Source of the DNA: Anaerolineae bacterium
Lineage (GTDB): Bacteria > Chloroflexota > Anaerolineae > UBA4142 > SHND01
Direction of reading: 5' to 3'
Assembly (NCBI GenBank): GCA_021463195.1
Contig: JAJTXZ010000040.1
Coordinates: 1-42,452 of the forward strand
DNA: 42,452 nucleotides
Every line of letters begins with the position of its first letter. Positions within the stretch are counted from its first letter, which is position 1. The notes under the pieces were generated by a model, which did not search any database, was not told the origin of the DNA, and saw only the letters and a list, made by a program, of their open reading frames with translations. The translations under genes were made by a program, and so were the position numbers. Shown piece after piece: positions 5,147-13,700 of this stretch.

Positions 5147-7813
5147 ATGGAAACGCAAGTAACTATCCCACCATCGCACGAACGCACTAGCGCGCCAAAA
5201 TACGTCCCCCAAGACTTTGAAGCGGGTTGGATGCAAAAATGGGAAGCGGACGAATTGTACAAAACCGCGCCGGCGGATGAACGTCCCAAAGCGTACATCT
5301 TGGATTTCTTTCCGTATCCATCGGGTGATGGTTTGAGCGTGGGACATTGCCGCAATTATGTGCCGACAGATGTGCTGTCGCGTTACTTTCGCATGAAGGG
5401 CTATAACGTTTTGCATCCGATGGGTTGGGACGCGTTCGGCTTGCCGGCGGAGAACGCGGCAATCAAAATGAAAACGAATCCCGCGAAATTGATCGCGCAA
5501 TATTCCGCGAATTACAAACGTCAATTTCGTTTGATTGGGATTTCGTTCGATTGGTCGCGCGAAATCAATTCGTCCACGCCCGAATACTATCGCTGGACGC
5601 AGTGGATTTTTTTGAAACTGTATCACGCGTGGTATGACTCGCGCGAAAATCGCGCGCGCTCCATTTCGACATTGGAAACCGAATTGAGCGCCAACGGCAC
5701 GCAAAACATTCCGAACGCGCGCGTAGAAATTTCGGCGGACGCATGGAACGCGTTCAACAAAAAACAGCGCAGCGAATTTTTATCCAATTTTCGTTTGGCG
5801 TACCGCAAGCCATCGGTGGTGAATTGGGACCCGGTTGACAAGACGGTATTGGCGAATGAAGAGGTGGTTGACGGGCGCGGCTGGCGCAGCGGCGCGTTGG
5901 TCGAGAAAAAAGTTTTGCAGCAGTGGTTCTTTCGCATCACCGAGTACAGCGAACGCTTGATCAATGATTTGGACGCGATTGATTGGCCCGAACATATCAA
6001 GTTGATGCAAAGAAATTGGATTGGCAAAAGCGTCGGCGCGGAAGTAGATTTTCAAACCGATGCGGGCGCGCTGCGAATTTTCACGACGCGTCCCGATACG
6101 TTGTGGGGCGCGACGTTCATGGTGTTGGCGCCCGAACATCCCTACGTCGAAAAATTGGCGACGGCTGACCACAAAGCGCGCGTGAATCAATACGTTAAAG
6201 AGGCAAAGGCAAAAACCGAAGTTGAACGCGCGGAGGAAGGTAAAGACAAAACGGGCGTGTTCACGGGCGCATACGCGACGAATCCCGTGAACGGCGAGAA
6301 AATTCCGATTTGGGTCGCGGACTATGTGATGATGAGTTATGGCACGGGCGCGATTATGGCGGTGCCCGCGCATGACCAACGCGATTTTGAATTTGCGCGC
6401 AAATTTCATTTGCCGATACGCGTGGTGATTCAACCCGAAGGGGAATCGTTGAATGCGGATGAAATGGAACGCGCGTTTCCGCACGATGGCGTGATGGTCA
6501 ATTCGGGAATTTTTGACGGAACGAGCGCGGATGTCGCGGTGGAAAACGTAACGCGTTGGTTGGAAGAAAAAAGCATCGGCGCGAAACGCGTCAATTACAA
6601 ATTTCGCGATTGGGGCATCAGCCGCCAGCGTTATTGGGGCACGCCGATTCCGATTGTTCACACGGACGATGGCGAAGTCGCAATGGCTGAAAATAATTTG
6701 CCGATCGAATTGCCGAATGTGGATTCGTACGAACCCACCGCGACAGGCGAATCGCCGTTGGCAAACATTCCCGAATTTGTGAATGTGACATTGCCCGACG
6801 GAACGCGCGGGCGACGCGAGACGGACACGATGGGAACGTTCGCGTGTTCGTCGTGGTACTTTATGCGTTTCACTGACCCGCGCAATGACCAAGAGCCATT
6901 TCAAACAAAAGAGGTGAACTATTGGCTGCCCGTTGACACCTACGTCGGCGGCGCGGAACACGCGGTCATGCACTTGCTGTACGCGCGTTTTTGGACCAAA
7001 GTATTGTACGACTTGGGCATTGTCTCGTTCATCGAACCATTTCAACGCTTGCGGAATCAAGGCATGATTTTGTCGCCGCAGATGAAAGACGGCAAGTACG
7101 AAAAAATGTCAAAGTCCAAAGGCAATGTCATCACGCCCGACGAAATGGTGGAACAATTTGGCGCGGACGCGCTGCGCGCGTACGAAATGTTCATCAGCGA
7201 TTTCACCGTCGCGACGCCGTGGCAAACGGACGGCTTGGCAGGCACGCATCGTTGGCTGACGCGCGTGTGGAATTTGTTCTTGGAACCCGCGCGTGAAAAT
7301 TTGCCGCAAGCGAATGAGGAACAAATCAAATTGCTGCGCCGCGCGCTGCATCAAACCTTGCGCAAAGTCGAAGGTGACATCAATGCTTTCGCCTTCAACA
7401 CCGTCATTTCGTCTTTGATGACGTTGACGAATGTGTTGGTAAAAGCCAAAGATTCGGCAACCTATCCCGACGCGGTGTGGGGCGAAGCGATGAAGACGCT
7501 GCTGTTGATGTTGGCGCCGATTGCGCCGTTCATGGCAGAAGAAATCTGGACGCGCTCGGGGAACGCGTACAGCGTGCATCAACAAAAATATCCCGTGTAC
7601 GACGCGGACGCGGCAAAAGAGGAAACGTTCACGTTAATCGTTCAAGTCAACGGCAAAGTGCGCGGCAAAATCGAATTGCCTGTTGGCGTGAGCGAAGAGG
7701 GCGCGAAAGAAAAAGCGTTCGATGACGCGAATGTGAAAAAGTGGGTGGAAGGGAAAACGATTGCGAGCGTAGTGTACGTGCCGGGGCGATTGATGAATGT
7801 GGTAGTAAAGTGA
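5147..7813 (+). CDS. leuS: Leucyl-tRNA synthetase
   Basis: A class I synthetase of 888 residues that charges tRNA-Leu with leucine. YPSGDGLSVGHCRNY contains the HIGH-type signature (SVGH, residues 64-67), and KMSKSKGN at 653-660 is the KMSKS loop. The editing (CP1) domain includes TTRPDTLWGATFMVLAPEHP and MSYGTGAIMAVPAHD. ATG 5147 is preceded by GGAGC. An extra segment of about 45 residues (about 166-212) sits in the ZN-1 region before LAYRKPSVVNWDPVDKTVLA, and the zinc cysteines usual there are absent. Expression is controlled by the upstream leucine T-box. Confidence 0.97.
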   Translation: METQVTIPPSHERTSAPKYVPQDFEAGWMQKWEADELYKTAPADERPKAYILDFFPYPSGDGLSVGHCRNYVPTDVLSRYFRMKGYNVLHPMGWDAFGLPAENAAIKMKTNPAKLIAQYSANYKRQFRLIGISFDWSREINSSTPEYYRWTQWIFLKLYHAWYDSRENRARSISTLETELSANGTQNIPNARVEISADAWNAFNKKQRSEFLSNFRLAYRKPSVVNWDPVDKTVLANEEVVDGRGWRSGALVEKKVLQQWFFRITEYSERLINDLDAIDWPEHIKLMQRNWIGKSVGAEVDFQTDAGALRIFTTRPDTLWGATFMVLAPEHPYVEKLATADHKARVNQYVKEAKAKTEVERAEEGKDKTGVFTGAYATNPVNGEKIPIWVADYVMMSYGTGAIMAVPAHDQRDFEFARKFHLPIRVVIQPEGESLNADEMERAFPHDGVMVNSGIFDGTSADVAVENVTRWLEEKSIGAKRVNYKFRDWGISRQRYWGTPIPIVHTDDGEVAMAENNLPIELPNVDSYEPTATGESPLANIPEFVNVTLPDGTRGRRETDTMGTFACSSWYFMRFTDPRNDQEPFQTKEVNYWLPVDTYVGGAEHAVMHLLYARFWTKVLYDLGIVSFIEPFQRLRNQGMILSPQMKDGKYEKMSKSKGNVITPDEMVEQFGADALRAYEMFISDFTVATPWQTDGLAGTHRWLTRVWNLFLEPARENLPQANEEQIKLLRRALHQTLRKVEGDINAFAFNTVISSLMTLTNVLVKAKDSATYPDAVWGEAMKTLLLMLAPIAPFMAEEIWTRSGNAYSVHQQKYPVYDADAAKEETFTLIVQVNGKVRGKIELPVGVSEEGAKEKAFDDANVKKWVEGKTIASVVYVPGRLMNVVVK

Positions 7814-7817
7814 AAAT

Positions 7818-7855
7818 AAAAAAATCCGATGCGAATCCTCGCAACGGATTTTTTA
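7818..7855. terminator. Bidirectional terminator between leuS and the HEPN gene
   Basis: An A-run (7818-7824), the stem TCCG-TGCGA/TCGCA-CGGA with a four-base loop, and a T-run (7849-7854) give an intrinsic terminator on either strand. The minus-strand HEPN stop codon (7853-7855) lies at its edge. Confidence 0.85.
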
Positions 7856-8239
7856 TTTGATACCAAGAAATTTTCGCGCAAATTTGCGTACTGCTTTGGC
7901 TGTCTCAAGCGCCTCTCTTGCTTGTTCAATACTGGGAGCGTTGCCGGGATAACGTGTGACGACTGCAAACTTGGTCAATGCATCGAGGGCGTCCTCATCT
8001 ATGGGAACAAATACTCCCGCTTTCTCGCAGAGATTTAGTAGTGTCAGGAGGTCATGAATCTTTGGAAAACCGCGTTTGCGTTCAACTAAAAGAGCTTTGA
8101 GATATTTTTCAGCGCTTTGTTGTGAATGGAAACATGAGATTGCGGTAAGTGGCTTTTTGCGACGCAGGGTGGAATGCGCAACCGCAAAATCCTCTTCCGC
8201 CTTGGTTCCCCAATCAAGCGGATTTTGTGGGACGCTCAT
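7853..8239 (-). CDS. HEPN domain protein (putative toxin/RNase of a HEPN-MNT pair)
   Basis: 128 residues from ATG 8239 (MSVPQNPLDWGTKAEEDFAV). The pattern FHSQQSAEKYLKALLVERK followed by RGFPKIHDLLTLL is the HEPN four-helix fold with an R-x5-H motif, the catalytic signature of HEPN RNases. The tyrosine that is AMPylated in HepT (RX4HXY) is replaced by Leu in HDL. The start overlaps the end of the upstream MNT gene by 26 bp, so the two are co-translated. The likely role is toxin or substrate-recruiting partner of the nucleotidyltransferase. A longer open frame to 8335 exists but overlaps MNT heavily. Confidence 0.85.
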   Translation of the reverse strand: MSVPQNPLDWGTKAEEDFAVAHSTLRRKKPLTAISCFHSQQSAEKYLKALLVERKRGFPKIHDLLTLLNLCEKAGVFVPIDEDALDALTKFAVVTRYPGNAPSIEQAREALETAKAVRKFARKFLGIK

Positions 8240-8690
8240 ATAACACTTTACCCTGAGAGACAATTTCGTCAATAAAAAAGTCACCGCGCCGAATCGAGCG
8301 CGAGATCTCTTGCGGTGTCTTGACGAGAATATCAACTGCGAATGGTCTGGGGCGTATGAGACGCGAAACTTTCAAGTAGCGTTCGATTTCAGGTTCTTTG
8401 GTCGGCATCACCACCAACAAATCTACATCGCTGTCGGGCGTGGGATTGCCATAGGCGTACGAGCCGAACAAAATAATTTTTTCGGGATGCAGCGTTTCCG
8501 CGATGCGTTTCACCGCGCGCGGCAATGTTTTGCTCACGGGTTCGTCGGAACCAATCGGCGTGATGTCGGGAATTTTCCAGCGCGGCGCGCGATAACTTGC
8601 GCGGCGTTCACGTGTGCGACGCGGCGAAACGCGCGGTTTTCCACTAACCGCGCGTTTTTTGTTTTTTGCCTTGACTGCGAAAGCTGTCAT
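8214..8690 (-). CDS. MNT-type nucleotidyltransferase (antitoxin partner of HEPN)
   Basis: 158 residues. The minimal nucleotidyltransferase motif is ILFGSYAYGNPTPDSDVDLLV (G-S-x3-G-x5-SDxD), with the two metal-binding aspartates and a third Asp in FAVDILV. MNT proteins of HEPN-MNT modules neutralise the partner by AMPylation. About 60 N-terminal residues are basic and Arg/Lys-rich, longer than the minimal family, and may be disordered or the start may be misplaced, although no other ATG is in frame. It is upstream of and overlaps the HEPN gene. Confidence 0.85.
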   Translation of the reverse strand: MTAFAVKAKNKKRAVSGKPRVSPRRTRERRASYRAPRWKIPDITPIGSDEPVSKTLPRAVKRIAETLHPEKIILFGSYAYGNPTPDSDVDLLVVMPTKEPEIERYLKVSRLIRPRPFAVDILVKTPQEISRSIRRGDFFIDEIVSQGKVLYERPTKSA

Positions 8691-8734
8691 GATTTTGGAT
8701 TTTATGCGCTCGGATGCCGATTCGCAAATTGTTC

Positions 8735-9199
8735 TTATTCATTGAGCGTCAGCGCTAGTTCGTACTCTTGTTCCGTTGTTCCGCTGGCGAGAATGTACAC
8801 GATGAGGTACTGTCCCGCGCCATTCGTATAAACGGTGTACGCGGCGGAATACACGCTCCGCCAACCCAGCGCCGTCAATTTTTCGAAATACCAACTCCGT
8901 ATTCCTTCGGGTTTGTTTCCTGTGGGGAGGCGAAAAACCAATTCGGCGTGCGCGCCTTTCCATTTAAAATTACGCGCCAGCGCAGCTTCTTGTTCCGCTA
9001 TAAAATTTACGGAAGAGGCGCTCGCTGCATATTCGCCAGAGGCAAGGGGCAGCGAGCCGGGATAAACAGGGATTTGGTCAAGCGTCACGCGCGGCGCGTT
9101 GGCGCAGCCGCCAAAGCCGAACGCGAGCCAGAGACCCAGCGCGCCCACGCGCGCGCAGAGCTCAAGTAGAGATTGCATCTCGCGCTCGATTCTATCCAT
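8735..9199 (-). CDS. Small lipoprotein of unknown function
   Basis: About 154 residues from ATG 9199. The N-terminal segment LCARVGALGLWLAFGFGGC is a hydrophobic signal ending in a lipobox-like FGGC, suggesting a membrane-anchored lipoprotein. The mature part includes a segment about lowering or matching a 'VYPGSL' stretch and SWYFEKLTALGWRSVYSAAY, and no motif that I can assign to a function. The frame is open upstream to 9355, but that would overlap the divergent gene. ATG 9178 is an alternative start. It is divergent from the 2-TM gene at 9277. Confidence 0.6.
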   Translation of the reverse strand: MDRIEREMQSLLELCARVGALGLWLAFGFGGCANAPRVTLDQIPVYPGSLPLASGEYAASASSVNFIAEQEAALARNFKWKGAHAELVFRLPTGNKPEGIRSWYFEKLTALGWRSVYSAAYTVYTNGAGQYLIVYILASGTTEQEYELALTLNE

Positions 9200-9276
9200 C
9201 GCGCCGCGCGTGTCAACCGCGCGCAAAATTCCGATGCTGCAATATAATGTTGCCATTCTAACGGGGAACGTCACAA

Positions 9277-9636
9277 ATGTTTGAACAGAAAACTCAACCT
9301 CTCGCTTCTTCCGCCGTATTTCGCGCGCGCCTCTTGCGCTTTTTTCTCGCCGCATTCGCCATGACGGCTCTTTGGCTCGCCGTCGGGGTGACAGGGTATA
9401 GATTCATTGCGGGGCTTGAATGGTTGGATGCTTTTTACAATTCAGCCATGATTGTGAGCGCAATGGGACCCGTTTTTAAAATGCACACCCCCGCCCAAAA
9501 AATTTTCGAGGCGCTGTATGCGCTGTTCTCGGGATTGATTTTTACCTTTGCGGTGAGCATCGCGTTCGTGCCGATCATTCACCGCCTTTTCCATCTCTTT
9601 CATCTGGAGCAAGGCACAGAAACAGATGACGCATAG
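9277..9636 (+). CDS. Two-helix membrane protein resembling an ion-channel pore module
   Basis: 119 residues. TM1 is at about 20-45 (LRFFLAAFAMTALWLAVGVTG) and TM2 at about 80-103 (ALYALFSGLIFTFAVSIAFVP). Between them is a short re-entrant-like stretch, LDAFYNSAMIVSAMGPVFK. The TM-loop-TM layout resembles small potassium-channel pore domains, but the filter position reads SAMGPV instead of TVGYGD, so conduction cannot be claimed. It ends HRLFHLFHLEQG. A TATAAT at 9243-9248 may be its -10 element. Function unknown. Confidence 0.6.
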   Translation: MFEQKTQPLASSAVFRARLLRFFLAAFAMTALWLAVGVTGYRFIAGLEWLDAFYNSAMIVSAMGPVFKMHTPAQKIFEALYALFSGLIFTFAVSIAFVPIIHRLFHLFHLEQGTETDDA

Positions 9637-9729
9637 CAAAGCGCAAATCAAATTTCACGTTTCTCGGCATTAGAGAACGCCTCTTACGCGTCACGGATTA
9701 CTGCGATGGATTACGAACGCCACTGACTC

Positions 9730-10713
9730 ATGCTTGCATTAATCGCCGCCTTGCTCCTCTCCTTTGTCCCGATGTGGTTCTATGCCTACATCGCGTATTG
9801 GCTCGACCGTTTCGAGCGCGAACCAAAAAAATTACTCGTCGTTGTTTTTTTGTGGGGCGCGTTGTTTGCGACGATTACGGCGGCGATTGCTGAAGTGATT
9901 TTTAGCGCGGGTGTAACGGCTGTGACGAAAAACGAATCGTTTGCGGAAATTGCCAATGCCGCGTTCTTTGCGCCGTTCATTGAAGAATCGCTCAAGGGCA
10001 TTGCCATTTTGGTCGTCGCGTTTGTATTTCGCAACGAGTTCGATTCGGTATTGGATGGAATTGTGTACGCGGGAATCGTCGCGCTTGGTTTCGCCGCCAC
10101 CGAAGATTTCTTTTATTTATTCAGCGCGTACGATGAAAGTGGCTGGGGCGCAATGTTTGCGTTGTTTTTTGTGCGCGTGATTTTGACGGGTTGGAATCAT
10201 GCCATGTTCACCGCGTTCATCGGCATCGGCATCGCGCTCGCGCGTTTGAATAAAAATGTGGCGGTGAAAATTCTCGCGCCGTTCGGCGGTTGGCTCATCG
10301 CCGCGCTTTTGCACGGTTTGTACAACGGACTGCTTTCGACGGCGAATGCGTTTGCGCTTGTTGCGTTTTGTTTGAGTTGGAGCGGTTGGGCGCTACTGTT
10401 GGCGATTATTGTGTGGGCGATTCGACGCGAACGCGCGCGAGCAAAAAAATATCTGTATGATGAAGTAGAACGCGGCGTGATTTCCCCCGCGCACTATCGC
10501 ATTGCTACCTCTGCGCTGGCGCCGACGTTCACGCGCCTCGGCGCGCTCGGTTCGGGAAATTTCCGCGCGACGCGGCGTTTTTATCAAGTGTGCGGCGAAC
10601 TCGCGCAGAAAAAAGAGCAGTTGGAAAAATTTGGCGAGGAACGCGGTAACGCGGCGGCAATTGAAACGCTGCGCGCAGAATTGGCAAAATTGACGCTGAT
10701 GGCGCGCGCCTGA
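9730..10713 (+). CDS. PrsW-family intramembrane metalloprotease-like protein
   Basis: 327 residues with about eight membrane segments. The family motifs occur in order: FAPFIEESLKGIAI (EExxK), GIVYAGIVALGFAATED (second acidic pair), WNHAMFTAFIGIGIALAR and ALLHGLYNGLL (HxxxN). These are the putative metal ligands of PrsW/CPBP-like membrane proteases, which in Bacillus cleave an anti-sigma factor. A charged C-terminal coiled region of about 90 residues (from ARAKKYLYDEVERG) faces the cytoplasm. No sigma/anti-sigma pair is nearby, so its substrate is unknown. Confidence 0.85.
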   Translation: MLALIAALLLSFVPMWFYAYIAYWLDRFEREPKKLLVVVFLWGALFATITAAIAEVIFSAGVTAVTKNESFAEIANAAFFAPFIEESLKGIAILVVAFVFRNEFDSVLDGIVYAGIVALGFAATEDFFYLFSAYDESGWGAMFALFFVRVILTGWNHAMFTAFIGIGIALARLNKNVAVKILAPFGGWLIAALLHGLYNGLLSTANAFALVAFCLSWSGWALLLAIIVWAIRRERARAKKYLYDEVERGVISPAHYRIATSALAPTFTRLGALGSGNFRATRRFYQVCGELAQKKEQLEKFGEERGNAAAIETLRAELAKLTLMARA

Positions 10714-10843
10714 TTCACAAAGGACCAAGCGCGTGAAAGAGTTTCTTGCGCCATTGGCGTCTTGTGCGGGACGGCGGCTTGGCGCAAGTTGACAGTTCCG
10801 CCGCTTGAAATGGCAGCGCGTTCCTGTTTTCATCCAAAGCGAA

Positions 10844-13570
10844 ATGAAAAATTACATCTATACGTTTGCTCAAGTTTCGCGTGACGACATTCCGCGCGTC
10901 GGCGGCAAAGGCGCGAATCTCGGCGAAATGACGCGCGCAGGCTTGCCCGTGCCGCCCGGTTTCTGTGTCAGCGCGGACGCGTATCGCGAATTTACGCGCG
11001 GCGCCGACGAAACCATCGCGCAAATTTTGCAAGAAACGCGCATGGACAACGCGAACGATGTAGAAATAAAAACCGCGCGTTTGCGCGAATTGCTCATCGC
11101 GCAGCCGATGCCGCAGAATATCGCGCGGCAGATTCTCGACGCGCACGCGGAATTGCAAATGCAAGTGTATGGGAATAAAGCGGCGTCGTCCGTCGTCCGT
11201 CGTCCGTCGTCCGCGTTCCCCGTCGCTGTTCGCTCTTCCGCCACTGCCGAAGATTTGCCCGACGCGTCGTTTGCGGGGCAACAAGATACCTATTTGAACA
11301 TTCGCGATGATGAACAATTGCTCGAACACGTGAAACGCTGTTGGGCGTCGTTGTGGACGGCGCGCGCGGTGACGTATCGCCACAAACAAGGTTACGCGCA
11401 TGAATCGGTCGCGCTTGCGGTGGTCGTCCAAGCGATGATTGAAAGCGAGGTCGCGGGCATCTTGTTCACCGCGAATCCGGTCAACAACCGTCGCGACGAA
11501 ATGGTTCTCAACGCGAGTTGGGGCTTGGGCGAAGCGATTGTTTCGGGACTCGTCACGCCGGATACGTGGATTGTGAAACAAAGCGGCGAAATTCTTGAAC
11601 GCGAAATCGCGAACAAGGAAATTGCGATTGAATACGCGGCGGAAGGCGGCACCCGCGAAATTGCCGTGCCGCGCGAAAAATCTGAAATTGCCTGCTTGAA
11701 CGACGACAAAATTTTCGCGCTCGTTCAAATCGGCGCGCGCGTCCAAGAACATTACGCGCGTCCAATGGATATTGAATGGGCATACGCGCGCGAAAAATTT
11801 TACATGTTACAGGCGCGTCCGATAACGACCTTGCAGACCGCAGCCGACAGCTTACAGACAATAGAAAAATTCCAGTCTCCAGTCTCCACTCTCCAATCTC
11901 TCCCCGGCGAATACAACCGCTCGATGTTTATCGAAATTTTTCCCGACCCGTTATCGCCCGCGTTTCTTTCGGTCATCGCGCCGTTGTTTGAATCCATGCT
12001 TGCGTTCACCTTTGAAACGTTGGGTTTCAAGCCGCCCCAAGATATTCCCGCGATTGGAATTTTTTACAATCAACCCTATTTCCATCGTGAATATATTGAA
12101 AAAGCGCTCGCGCCTCTTTCGCCGCCGACGCGCGCGGCGATGACGCTGCAAATTACCAACCCGTTTGGCAAACATGAGCGTAAACTGCCGACCGAAGCGT
12201 CGCGCGCGTTTTTCAAAATGATGGCGCGGTTGCTCGGCTTTATGCGCGCGTTTCCAAAACAACTGCCGGGGTTGCTCGCCGAATATCGCGCGGCGATTGA
12301 AACTTTAAAGCGCGCGCCGATTGAAAAAATGTCGGACCGCGAAATTCTCGCGCGCATCCGCGACCTGTTATTTGTTCATGCGAGCAAGTTGCTCAATTAT
12401 GATTTCTTGATGATCGCGCTCATCGGCATCACGTATCAGATGCTTGGTTCGGTGTTGGAACGCTATTACGGCGACGACACGGAACAGATTCGCGCCAAAC
12501 TCGTCAGCGGTGTCACGGGCAATGTGACGATGGAGACGAACAAGCAGATTTGGAATTTGGCGCAAAAAGCAAAACAAAGCGTCAACGTATCCGAAATTTT
12601 GCGCGGGGCGAATGACGCGAATGCGCGCGCTCAACTCGAGGCAACTGACGACGGACGCGAATTTCTTGCCGCGCTCGACGCCTTTCTGGTTGAATACGGT
12701 CATCGTGAAATTCGCATGGACATTTTATATCCGACGTGGGGCGAAGACCCCGCGCCCGTTCTGCGCTTTTTACGCAGCTATTTCGACGCGGATGATAAAG
12801 CGAGCCCGTTCGCGCAAGAAAAACGACTCGCGCAAGAACGCGTGCAGTTGGCGCGCGCGGTCAGCGCTCGAACGCAACGCGATTTGATTGGACGCATCGC
12901 CATCGCGCCGTTGTTTCATTGGGTCTTGGAAAACACGCAGCGGCATACGCGCGAACGCGATACAATGCACTTTGAATTGACGCGTTTGTTTCCGCCGGTT
13001 CGGCGCGGTTTGTTGGAGCTCGCCGCGCGCTGGCAAAATATTTTGGACGCGCCCGACGATATTTTCTTTTTTTCGCTCGCTGAATTGGAACAGCTGGCAG
13101 AGCTGCCGCAACCGTACCGCGAATTGATACAGCGGCGTCGCGCGGAATTTCAAGCCAACGCGGCGCGTCCACCCCCCCCCATTGTGCGTGATGGGGTCGG
13201 CATGGCTGAGCGCGCCGAGCGCGTCGAAAGCGTCGCAGGCCAATGGCGCGGCGTCGCAGGTAGCCCGGGCGTGGCGACGGGCATCGTGCGCGTGGTGCGC
13301 GGACCGCACGAATTTGAAAAATTGCAGCGCGGCGAAATTCTGGTCGCGCCGTTGACGAATCCGGTGTGGACGCCGTTATTCGCGCTGGCGGGCGGCATCG
13401 TGACGCAGGTTGGCGGCATTCTTTCGCATGGCGCGATTGTGGCGCGCGAGTACGGCATTCCCGCCGTGATGGCAATTCACGACGCGACGAATTTATTTCA
13501 AGATGGGCAGCGCGTGACGGTGGATGGAAATAAAGGCATCGTGTACGCCGAAACGCAAACAAAGCGCTGA
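10844..13570 (+). CDS. PEP-synthase/rifampin-phosphotransferase-like dikinase
   Basis: 908 residues from ATG 10844 (MKNYIYTFAQVSRDDIPRVG). The N-terminal ATP-grasp domain has GGKGANLGEM, PVAVRSSATAEDLPDASFAG and QARPITTL. A central region of about 450 residues (SMFIEIFPDPLSPAFLS...) lacks the PEP/pyruvate TIM barrel. The phosphohistidine domain is at the very C-terminus, with GGILSHGAIVAREYGIPAV and the catalytic His at about 862. This order (ATP domain, substrate domain, His domain) is that of rifampin phosphotransferases, not of true PEP synthase, which ends in a TIM barrel. The substrate is unknown. Three tandem 7-mer tracts and a C9 run lie in the coding sequence. Confidence 0.85.
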   Translation: MKNYIYTFAQVSRDDIPRVGGKGANLGEMTRAGLPVPPGFCVSADAYREFTRGADETIAQILQETRMDNANDVEIKTARLRELLIAQPMPQNIARQILDAHAELQMQVYGNKAASSVVRRPSSAFPVAVRSSATAEDLPDASFAGQQDTYLNIRDDEQLLEHVKRCWASLWTARAVTYRHKQGYAHESVALAVVVQAMIESEVAGILFTANPVNNRRDEMVLNASWGLGEAIVSGLVTPDTWIVKQSGEILEREIANKEIAIEYAAEGGTREIAVPREKSEIACLNDDKIFALVQIGARVQEHYARPMDIEWAYAREKFYMLQARPITTLQTAADSLQTIEKFQSPVSTLQSLPGEYNRSMFIEIFPDPLSPAFLSVIAPLFESMLAFTFETLGFKPPQDIPAIGIFYNQPYFHREYIEKALAPLSPPTRAAMTLQITNPFGKHERKLPTEASRAFFKMMARLLGFMRAFPKQLPGLLAEYRAAIETLKRAPIEKMSDREILARIRDLLFVHASKLLNYDFLMIALIGITYQMLGSVLERYYGDDTEQIRAKLVSGVTGNVTMETNKQIWNLAQKAKQSVNVSEILRGANDANARAQLEATDDGREFLAALDAFLVEYGHREIRMDILYPTWGEDPAPVLRFLRSYFDADDKASPFAQEKRLAQERVQLARAVSARTQRDLIGRIAIAPLFHWVLENTQRHTRERDTMHFELTRLFPPVRRGLLELAARWQNILDAPDDIFFFSLAELEQLAELPQPYRELIQRRRAEFQANAARPPPPIVRDGVGMAERAERVESVAGQWRGVAGSPGVATGIVRVVRGPHEFEKLQRGEILVAPLTNPVWTPLFALAGGIVTQVGGILSHGAIVAREYGIPAVMAIHDATNLFQDGQRVTVDGNKGIVYAETQTKR
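11185..11212 (+). repeat. Perfect heptamer repeat (GTCGTCC) x4 inside the dikinase gene
   Basis: Four exact tandem copies of GTCGTCC, 28 bp. It encodes SSVVRRPSS just before the conserved PVAVRSSATAEDLP segment. Confidence 0.97.
11834..11900 (+). repeat. Two 4x7-bp word tracts in the dikinase interdomain linker
   Basis: CAGACCG, CAGCCGA, CAGCTTA and CAGACAA fill 11834-11861. CAGTCTC, CAGTCTC, CACTCTC and CAATCTC fill 11873-11900. Each tract is 28 bp. Together they encode a linker rich in LQT/LQS after PITTL. The second tract uses the same words as the intergenic palindromes. Confidence 0.9.
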
Positions 13571-13700
13571 GGTTAATATCTTTGTCAATATGGCGGAGCC
13601 GCCTTTCAAACTTTCGAAATCGAACGAACCTATTTTGTCGCGCGCGATCAAGTTTGAAACCTATTGCCAAAAAAATCGCGCGATTTAAAGGATTTCGACA

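Noticed and set aside
9277-9636. Calling this a potassium channel
   Set aside because: The layout is TM-loop-TM but the loop has no TVGYG-type filter.
11185-11212. Possible CRISPR array
   Set aside because: The repeat unit is 7 bp and there are no unique spacers. It is a tandem microsatellite in a coding sequence.
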